From Nitrosomonas ureae (GTDB lineage: Bacteria; Pseudomonadota; Gammaproteobacteria; Burkholderiales; Nitrosomonadaceae): a stretch of 46,771 bases of DNA. Below, one piece after another: positions 40,588 through 46,771 of the stretch; the stretch's first letter is position 1, and every line of letters begins with the position of its first letter. The notes under the pieces were generated by a model. It worked only from the letters and a program-made list of their open reading frames with translations. It was not told where the DNA came from and did not search any database. The position numbers and the translations under genes were made by a program. The DNA lies in the NCBI RefSeq assembly GCF_900108305.1, contig NZ_FNUX01000024.1:1-46771 (forward strand). The letters run 5' to 3'.

Positions 40588-42258
40588 ATGATAGCCAAAC
40601 ACATCCCAATCAATTCAGTTAAGAAAAGCAACTTTGCCGGACTGGTGAATTATATTGTTGACCCACAAAACAAGACTGAGCGCATCGGTTTAATCCGAGC
40701 AGTTAATTGTTACTCGGATCGTCCAGATTGTGTGGTTGCGGAAGTACTTAATACGCAGCAGATGAATCAACGCGCGACTTCTGACAAAACCTATCACCTG
40801 GTGGTTAGTTTTCGTGATGATGAACTATCCGAAGCTACTTTGCAGCAAATAGAGGATCAACTTTGTGATGGCCTTGGATTTGGTGAACATCAACGACTCA
40901 GTGTGGTGCATCATGACACCGATCATCTGCATATGCATATTGCGATCAACAAAATTCATCCTGAAAGGCACACGATACATAACCCCCATTATGACTATAA
41001 AGTCATTGGTGAACTTTGTGAAAAATTGGAACAAGCGTATGGATTAACACCAGATAATCACGAAACAAAAAAGCGTGGCGCGCAGGGTAGGGCGTCCAAT
41101 ATTGAGTTCAAGGCTGGATCGGAGAGTCTTATAGGTTGGATGCAACAAGAATGCCTGGCGCAGATTCAAGCTGCGACAAGCTGGACTGAGTTACACCAAG
41201 TATTAAAGGATCATGGCCTCGAATTGCGTGAGCGCGGTAATGGTTTTGTATTTGTTTCCAGTAATGGGATTGGTGTTAAAGCCAGTTCTATTGACAGAGC
41301 CTTATCAAAGGCCAATTTGGTTAAGAAGCTCGGTGATTATGTCGGGGTTGATGATGATACAACAACCAAAAAACAATATTCAAAGCAATATTCAAAGCAA
41401 TATGAACCCAGGCCACTGCGTAACAAAATTGATACATCAAAACTATATGCGCAATACACAAAAGAGCAGAATGAGGCGGCAATACAGGGAAAAAACCAAT
41501 GGAATAAACTGCGTGATAAAAAGAATCAAGCCATAGAAGCAGTCAAAACCAAAGCCAAGCTAAAACGACTACTGATCAAAAATGTTACTTCGGGTAGGTT
41601 GTCCAAAAAAATAATGGTTGCATCCGTTTATAGTGAATTGAAAACAAGGATCGACGCGATTAATAAAGACTTTAGGGAAGGATATCAAGCCTCAAAAGCA
41701 AGCCATAAAAGAATGGACTGGTTGAGTTGGCTGGTGAAAGAATCCCGGCAGGGAAATCAGGAAGCGCTGGACATATTGCGAGCAAGAAAAGATTATAGCG
41801 CGCAGACAAATAATGTCTCTGGTACACAGGCTAATGACGATTCTCTAAAGAATAAGGATTTTATAGAAACGATTACCAGAACGGGCACGATTATTTGCAA
41901 TATCGGATCAATCGCCATTCGTGATGGCGGCAATCGGTTGGTAATTATGGCTGGTGCGACCAAAGAGAAAATTTCAGGAATATTACAAGAGGCTAAGATT
42001 AAGTACGGTAAGAAATTGACTATCAATGGGTCGGATGATTTCCGTGAAAAAGTTGTTCAAGTCGCTGTAGATACAAATTCTGATGTTACATTTGCTGACG
42101 AAGCATTAGAACAACGCCGATTAGATTTAATCAATAACAGAACTGGTCAGGGATTAGAGGGGCGCGATGCGATTGGTTTAGATAAGCAAGAGAATCCATT
42201 GCAGCAGAAAGTGTCCAGAATCAGTATCAAATCACCTCGAAAAGGACGTTCAAAATGA
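40588..42258 (+). CDS. traI: TraI relaxase (MOBP family)
   Basis: A 556-residue relaxase. Motif I is AGLVNYIVDPQNKTERIG, with Tyr22 at the same position as the RP4 catalytic tyrosine. Motif III is HHDTDHLHMHIAINKIHP (metal-binding His113, His115, His117 region). The C-terminal part (ITRTGTIICNIGSIAIRDGG; GSDDFREKVVQVAVD) matches the LPD7 domain found in relaxases. RP4 TraI is longer (732). It cuts nic and stays attached to the 5' end. Its stop overlaps traG by 4 bases. An RP4-type traH is not evident. Confidence 0.95.
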   Translation: MIAKHIPINSVKKSNFAGLVNYIVDPQNKTERIGLIRAVNCYSDRPDCVVAEVLNTQQMNQRATSDKTYHLVVSFRDDELSEATLQQIEDQLCDGLGFGEHQRLSVVHHDTDHLHMHIAINKIHPERHTIHNPHYDYKVIGELCEKLEQAYGLTPDNHETKKRGAQGRASNIEFKAGSESLIGWMQQECLAQIQAATSWTELHQVLKDHGLELRERGNGFVFVSSNGIGVKASSIDRALSKANLVKKLGDYVGVDDDTTTKKQYSKQYSKQYEPRPLRNKIDTSKLYAQYTKEQNEAAIQGKNQWNKLRDKKNQAIEAVKTKAKLKRLLIKNVTSGRLSKKIMVASVYSELKTRIDAINKDFREGYQASKASHKRMDWLSWLVKESRQGNQEALDILRARKDYSAQTNNVSGTQANDDSLKNKDFIETITRTGTIICNIGSIAIRDGGNRLVIMAGATKEKISGILQEAKIKYGKKLTINGSDDFREKVVQVAVDTNSDVTFADEALEQRRLDLINNRTGQGLEGRDAIGLDKQENPLQQKVSRISIKSPRKGRSK

Positions 42259-44138
42259 ACCGTTCAAACCAAAATGCGGGAAGTCCACTAGTAAAAAACG
42301 AAGGCTTGATAAAAACCCGGCTTACTCAGGTTATGGCGATTTTCTTTATGCTGGGTGGGGTTCAGGTTGCAACGCAATATTTTGCATATAGATTTCAATA
42401 TCAACCGCAGCTTGGTGTTCACTTTAGCCAGTTATACCCGCCGTGGTCGATTTTTGAGTGGACTAATAAATGGTATGCCCAGCATCCGGATATTATTGAG
42501 CTATCCGGAAGCATGGGTGTTCTATTTGCAGGAGCCGGGCTGATTCTGACACTGATTGTAAAAATGGTTGTGGATAATTCATCGCGTCCGAACTCAAGTT
42601 TACATGGGTCAGCGCGTTGGGCTAATGAAAAGGACATCCAGGCGGCAAGGCTGCTTCCTCTAAGACAGCAATTCTTCAAAAGACTAATTTCGAAAAAGAT
42701 TCCACAAAATGATTATGTATATGTAGGTGCCTGGCAGGATAAAAAAGGCAAAACTCATTATCTTAAACATAATGGCCTCGAACATGTTTTATGTTATGCG
42801 CCGACTCGCTCCGGCAAAGGTGTGGGTTTAGTTATTCCAACCTTGCTTTCATGGGGACATAGTGCGGTGATTACTGATCTGAAAGGCGAACTATGGTCTG
42901 TAACAGCCGGTTGGCGGAAGGTTCATGCCGGGAATAAAGTTATTCGCTTTGATCCTGCATCGCCAAAAGGTAGTGCTCGTTGGAATCCATTGGATGAAAT
43001 CAGGATGCATGATGGACTTGAAGTGGGTGATGTGCAAAATCTCGCTACTTTAATTGTTGATCCAGATGGAAAGGGGCTCAGAGACCACTGGCAGAAAACC
43101 AGTCAGGCGCTGCTTGTTGGTGTGATTTTGCATACTTTATATAAATCAGGAAATGAAGGCGCAACTGCGGCCACATTGCCTCTTGTGGATTCAATACTAT
43201 CGGATCCTGAACGGGATATTGGTGAACTATGGATGGAAATGGCTACCTATCCGCATGTTAATGGAGAGAACCATCCAGTGGTAGGCGCCAGCGCACGAGA
43301 TATGCTGGATCGTCCCTCTGAGGAAGCGGGGTCAGTTTTATCTACCGCTAAATCCTATCTATCCTTATACCGTGATCCACTGGTTGCAAAGAATATTAGC
43401 CGCTCGGATTTTGCAATTCGTGATTTGATGCACAACGCTAGCCCTGTCAGTTTATACATTGTGACGCAGCCTAACGATAAGACTCGTTTACGGCCACTGG
43501 TGCGCATCATGATGAATATGATTGTGCGGACACTTGCAGACAGGCTTGATTTTAAGAATGGGCAGCCGGTTGCGAACTATAAGCACCGCCTTTTATTGAT
43601 GCTCGATGAATTTCCTAGTCTGGGTAAACTGGAAATCTTCCAGGAATCCTTGGCGTTTATTGCTGGCTACGGTATTAAAGCCTATTTGATCTGTCAGGAC
43701 ATCAATCAGCTTAAAAGCCGCGAGACGGGATACGGCCACGATGAGGCCATCACATCCAATTGTCATATTCAAAATGCCTTTCCACCCAACCGGATTGAGA
43801 CAGCCGAGCATTTATCCAAGCTGACCGGACAAACCACGGTCATCAAGGAGCAGATTACGACCAGTGGTAGGCGGGTAGGGATGATGCATGCTAACGTGAC
43901 ACGAACCATGCAGGAAACACAGCGTCCTTTACTAACACCTGACGAGTGTTTACGCATGCCTTCACCAGAAAAAGATGCTGAAGGCAAAATTACCAAGCCG
44001 GGTGACATGATTATTTATGTGGCGGGTTATCCTGCTATATATGGCAAGCAACCTTTGTATTTTCAAGATTCACTGTTTTCTGCGCGGACGGCTGTTCCTG
44101 CACCAGCTTACAGCGACAAAATAATCCAATCATCATGA
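42255..44138 (+). CDS. traG: TraG coupling protein (VirD4 type)
   Basis: A 627-residue type IV coupling protein. Two N-terminal membrane segments lie at about residues 25-45 and 82-105. Walker A is APTRSGKG (182-189) and Walker B is LLLMLDEFPSLGKLE (Asp451, Glu452). The motif SRSDFAIRDLMHNASPVSLY is typical. It brings the relaxosome to the Trb channel and pumps DNA. The length matches RP4 TraG (635). It overlaps traI and traF by 4 bases each. Confidence 0.96.
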   Translation: MNRSNQNAGSPLVKNEGLIKTRLTQVMAIFFMLGGVQVATQYFAYRFQYQPQLGVHFSQLYPPWSIFEWTNKWYAQHPDIIELSGSMGVLFAGAGLILTLIVKMVVDNSSRPNSSLHGSARWANEKDIQAARLLPLRQQFFKRLISKKIPQNDYVYVGAWQDKKGKTHYLKHNGLEHVLCYAPTRSGKGVGLVIPTLLSWGHSAVITDLKGELWSVTAGWRKVHAGNKVIRFDPASPKGSARWNPLDEIRMHDGLEVGDVQNLATLIVDPDGKGLRDHWQKTSQALLVGVILHTLYKSGNEGATAATLPLVDSILSDPERDIGELWMEMATYPHVNGENHPVVGASARDMLDRPSEEAGSVLSTAKSYLSLYRDPLVAKNISRSDFAIRDLMHNASPVSLYIVTQPNDKTRLRPLVRIMMNMIVRTLADRLDFKNGQPVANYKHRLLLMLDEFPSLGKLEIFQESLAFIAGYGIKAYLICQDINQLKSRETGYGHDEAITSNCHIQNAFPPNRIETAEHLSKLTGQTTVIKEQITTSGRRVGMMHANVTRTMQETQRPLLTPDECLRMPSPEKDAEGKITKPGDMIIYVAGYPAIYGKQPLYFQDSLFSARTAVPAPAYSDKIIQSS

Positions 44139-44677
44139 GAAAAGCATGCAATATTCTGGCAGGCATTGTTTTGTCTGTCAGTGTCGGGATATTTTTGTTA
44201 AGTATTGTTTTTCGTGTCAGCGGTATTTATTACAATAATACGCCGAGTCTTCCGGTGGGGTTTTACAAGATCATCGATGCGCCGGTAGGGAAGGGCGCAT
44301 ACGTCTCTTTCTGCCCACCACAAGACGAAGTTTTTGATATGGCTGTGGCACGCCATTACATTAGTACTGGTAATTGTCCGGGTGGTTATGGAATGTTGCT
44401 GAAACGTGTTTTTGCACAGGCAGGAGACACTGTTTCTATCGGTGGGGCAGGGATTAAGGTTAACGGTGAACTGTTGCCTAACAGTGTCCAGTTAAAAACA
44501 GATATTGATGGTTCTGAACTGCCGCAATATCGTTTGGGGGAGAAGATGCTGGGTGATTCTGAATATCTGCTTATGTCTGATGTAAACCCCAATTCTTTTG
44601 ATGCGCGGTATTTTGGACTGATTGTGAGTTTGCAGATTCAACATGTTGTTGAACCGGTTTTTACTTGGGGTTATTAA
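44135..44677 (+). CDS. traF: TraF pilin-maturation peptidase (S26 family)
   Basis: A 180-residue S26 peptidase. An N-terminal membrane segment (ILAGIVLSVSVGIFLLSIVF) is followed by the catalytic residues in the RP4 arrangement: Ser38 (NNTPSLPVGFYK), Lys90 (MLLKRVFAQAGD) and Asp156 (NSFDARYFG). RP4 TraF has Ser37, Lys89 and Asp155. TraF trims TrbC at its C-terminus and cyclises it. It is the last gene of the traJIGF operon. Confidence 0.95.
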   Translation: MRKACNILAGIVLSVSVGIFLLSIVFRVSGIYYNNTPSLPVGFYKIIDAPVGKGAYVSFCPPQDEVFDMAVARHYISTGNCPGGYGMLLKRVFAQAGDTVSIGGAGIKVNGELLPNSVQLKTDIDGSELPQYRLGEKMLGDSEYLLMSDVNPNSFDARYFGLIVSLQIQHVVEPVFTWGY

Positions 44678-45194
44678 GTGGGGTTCTTCTGCAATACCCG
44701 TATAAAGGGCCATATTCGTTGGATTTAGATCGGGACATAGAACCTAAATTACAAAATAAGATTTGATCTATAGTTCATATGGTTAAAACTCTCTGCGAGA
44801 ATAACCGGAATATTGGCCAATCTTCGTGTTGGTGCCTCAGCTTTCTGGCATATCTTGGGCCAAACTTGATGCACCACAGACGAATCAATTCATGAGTTAC
44901 ATCGATCTCCTTTTCAGCCAACCGGTCTTCGATGTCCCGGTGACTTAAGTTAAATCGATGGCGTTTGTATATGGCCGCTGCACTATTTATTCCGCTATTA
45001 TCGCTCAGCTACAGTTAACTTGGCAGTACCGGTGAGAGTGCTGATTGGGGCGATTTCCCTGAAGTTGTGCGTAATGGAAATTTAGGGGATTTAAAGGCAC
45101 AGCCGGTATTCAGCTATTTGTGATGCTCCTGATTGAGTGATCTGTTATCTAGTTTCTACGCCAAAATGGGTAAAAACGTTTTATACCTCTATAC
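44678..45194. other. Region after traF with an IS6-family transposase remnant (44790-44990)
   Basis: On the minus strand 44990-44790 reads AIYKRHR followed directly by FNLSHRDIEDRLAEKEIDVT, then ELIRLWCIKFGPRYARKLR. This is the N-terminal part of an IS6-family transposase with an internal deletion of about 15 residues (the stretch between KRHR and FNLS is missing) and no DDE domain. The rest of the stretch shows no gene. No clear terminator follows traF. Confidence 0.65.
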
Positions 45195-45793
45195 TATTTT
45201 CAGTTTGATTTCCAGAACCAGTGTGTTTAAAAAAGCGCCATTAGTGTTTCCACCACAGTGCGCGACCAAGTCAGCCTCCAGAAAACCTGGAGTAACATCG
45301 TCCCAGTCAGCAAATGTCCTTACCTGAATTTGATGCTTTAAAAGATTGCCACGACGCGTAGTACTGATGCTTCTCTTAATGTTCTCTCGCTCTGGTCTCA
45401 ACATGCGATCTACAGTTGCGGGACTGATGCTGAGCAGGTGTGCTCGCACATCTGCTGGTAACCGTAAGTGGCCATGTTGCTCCATGGCCGTTACCAGCTG
45501 CGGTAAAAACGGCACGAGACGCTTTGAGCAAATTTGGTTAGCGGCAAACCAGACTGAAATTAAAGCTTGTCGTACTTGTTCGTCATACTTTTGGGATGCT
45601 GGCCGCTTCTTTGGAAGACTGGCATTTCAACACTGTTCAACAGCTGAATGGCATATTTCCGCTCGTAACCTGTGGCAGCAACAAATCCATCCAATAACTT
45701 ACTCCTCTCCGCCCAACTTGCATTATGATACTTCTGCTTGATAATTGCCTGCAACTCCCTCCGAGCAGCCAGGCTCATTGATTTCATCATCAT
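45195..45793 (-). pseudogene. Integrase-type transposase, N-terminal half with frameshift
   Basis: The N-terminal part (45793-45560) reads SLAARRELQAIIKQKYHNAS, then LLDGFVAATGYERKYAIQLL. A frame change at about 45540 leads to PFLPQLVTAMEQHGHLRLPA, then LLSISPATVDRMLRPERENI and FADWDDVTPGFLEADLVAHC, the start of an rve/DDE integrase domain with its first acidic residue. The homology stops at about 45200. It is thus both frameshifted and truncated. I cannot assign the ISfinder family with certainty. Confidence 0.7.
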
Positions 45794-45880
45794 CTAAATC
45801 TCCTTTCTTATTGTTTCAAGTTGGTTTGATTTTAGATGAGGCAACGGCTCCTAAGTAGAGCTTACTCAGAAATACAGCGA
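45794..45880. other. Short spacer between two transposase genes
   Basis: No gene or paired repeat is visible. It may contain the outer ends of the two neighbouring elements. Confidence 0.4.
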
Positions 45881-46705
45881 TCAGATATGCGCTGCCAAGT
45901 AAGAATTCCGGTTTGAGCTGAATTGGCAGGCACGCGCAAACGGAATTTCTCTTGGCATGCTTTTTTTTGTCACCCAGGATGCTATTTTGGCAGCAAGATT
46001 CCTCAGGCAAATAAAAACCCGCACCAAGATGAGCAGATTCATGACCAGGAAGATGCTATTGATCCATGCGACAGAGGTGTCAGCCCGCTTGGCTCGGATA
46101 TTGTTGAGTCGATATCCATACTTTCCTTGGCCAAACTTCCCTTCAATCGGAATGCGCTCGCGATATTCCGGTCGACGTTGTGCTTTCATGCGCATCAATT
46201 CATCTTTGTTTGCAGGTGTAATCTTTGGTGGACGTCCCAGTGGTTTGCCTGCGAAGCGGATATGATTGCGTGCCAGGTAGCTGCGATTATCACGTGAACC
46301 ATATAGCGTGTCAGCAATGACGACTTCGGGATAATAGCCGTAACGTTTTTTGTAGGCCTCAACTTGCGCTTCAAGATCATGACCTTCGTGCTGTGCGTCC
46401 CAGTGCAGCTTGTCGACATGTGCCAACCCTTTGCCTGTCAAGCTCACGCTTATTTTGGCGCCAAATTCCACTGTCTTGCCGGGCTTTCCCCTGATAATGG
46501 GTCGAATATACGGCTGACTGATACTGACGATGCGATCATCACAACGTCTGGTGTTGGTTTTGTACATCTCATATTGTTGTTGGTATAAATGGGGCAATAC
46601 CCAGTAGCGGCGTAACAACCCATTGGGTATTGGTATGGGCGTGCCATGTGGATATTCCGTCAGCATTTCTTCAATATGTGTTGCTGCTAACTGAAAACTG
46701 ACCAC
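45881..46705 (-). CDS. IS5-type DDE transposase, C-terminal part
   Basis: A 274-residue open frame. Residues from about 45 match the DDE core of IS5/IS1182-type transposases: RCDDRIVSISQPYIRPIIRG, VEFGAKISVSLTGKGLAHVD, YYPEVVIADTLYGSRDNRSY (Asp of the DDE) and IPIEGKFGQGKYGYRLNNIR (Glu of the DDE). The usual N-terminal domain, with the first Asp, is missing: the sequence before residue 45 is short and the window ends 66 bases upstream. It is therefore partial, either truncated or continued in another frame outside the window. Confidence 0.75.
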   Translation of the reverse strand: MVSFQLAATHIEEMLTEYPHGTPIPIPNGLLRRYWVLPHLYQQQYEMYKTNTRRCDDRIVSISQPYIRPIIRGKPGKTVEFGAKISVSLTGKGLAHVDKLHWDAQHEGHDLEAQVEAYKKRYGYYPEVVIADTLYGSRDNRSYLARNHIRFAGKPLGRPPKITPANKDELMRMKAQRRPEYRERIPIEGKFGQGKYGYRLNNIRAKRADTSVAWINSIFLVMNLLILVRVFICLRNLAAKIASWVTKKSMPREIPFARACQFSSNRNSYLAAHI

Positions 46706-46771
46706 CTGTGCTAATTGAAATTTGACTAGGTGAAATAGTGGTATAGCGTACTATACCACTGTGGATAAGTC

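Overview
The window is a plasmid (or plasmid-like integrative element) of an AT-rich proteobacterium. It carries a complete IncP-type (RP4-like) conjugation machine: trbA-trbL, a lytic transglycosylase of the trbN type, traKLM on one side of a recognisable IncP oriT and traJ-traI-traG-traF on the other. It also has its own replicon (a replication initiator followed by 12 iterons and a DnaA box), a KorB/ParB regulator and a ParA partition module. There are no rRNA or tRNA genes. The host cannot be fixed from sequence alone. Gene content and family resemblance suggest a beta- or gammaproteobacterium, perhaps near Nitrosomonas, but this is a guess. Both ends of the window lie inside transposases, so the contig probably stops in repeated insertion sequences.

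Layout. 1-3.5 kb: accessory DNA with IS3-family pieces around an alpha/beta-hydrolase/adenylate-cyclase fusion and a broken DUF4062-WD40 gene. 3.9-11.4 kb, minus strand: a DNA-damage/DNA-entry cluster of umuC, a DEDDh exonuclease/GIY-YIG nuclease fusion, umuD, a short HMCES/YedK-like protein, a RadC-like JAB protein, an ArdC-DUF5710-Toprim protein and a small acidic protein. 11.4-23.5 kb, minus strand: a KfrB-domain protein, the lytic transglycosylase, an OmpA-like lipoprotein, then trbL back to trbB and trbA. 23.5-26.3 kb: divergent control region, korB, rep, iterons and DnaA box. 26.3-30.1 kb: a REP-like element, a second KfrB protein, an IS200 element, an IS256 remnant, parA with a small partner gene, and a roughly 700-bp four-unit repeat that is the likely centromere. 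30.1-34 kb: toxin-antitoxin genes (a vapC with a stop codon, a frameshifted brnT), a resolvase with its putative res region, and a truncated sugar dehydrogenase, bracketed by the two halves of a broken resolvase. 34.2-37.8 kb: a secreted protein of unknown function, a decayed IS66 element, and an orphan integron cassette pair joined by an attC site. 37.9-44.7 kb: traM, traL, a small ORF, traK, oriT, traJ, traI, traG, traF. 44.7 kb to the end: three decayed transposases.

How it works together. TraI, aided by TraJ and TraK, should nick the minus strand at oriT. TraG would pass the strand to the Trb channel, whose pilin TrbC is matured by TraF. TrbA and KorB, divergently transcribed around a palindrome-rich control region, probably coordinate transfer and maintenance. 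The SOS polymerase/nuclease/HMCES/ArdC cluster would handle damaged or single-stranded plasmid DNA in a new host. Much of the rest is accessory DNA in various stages of decay.
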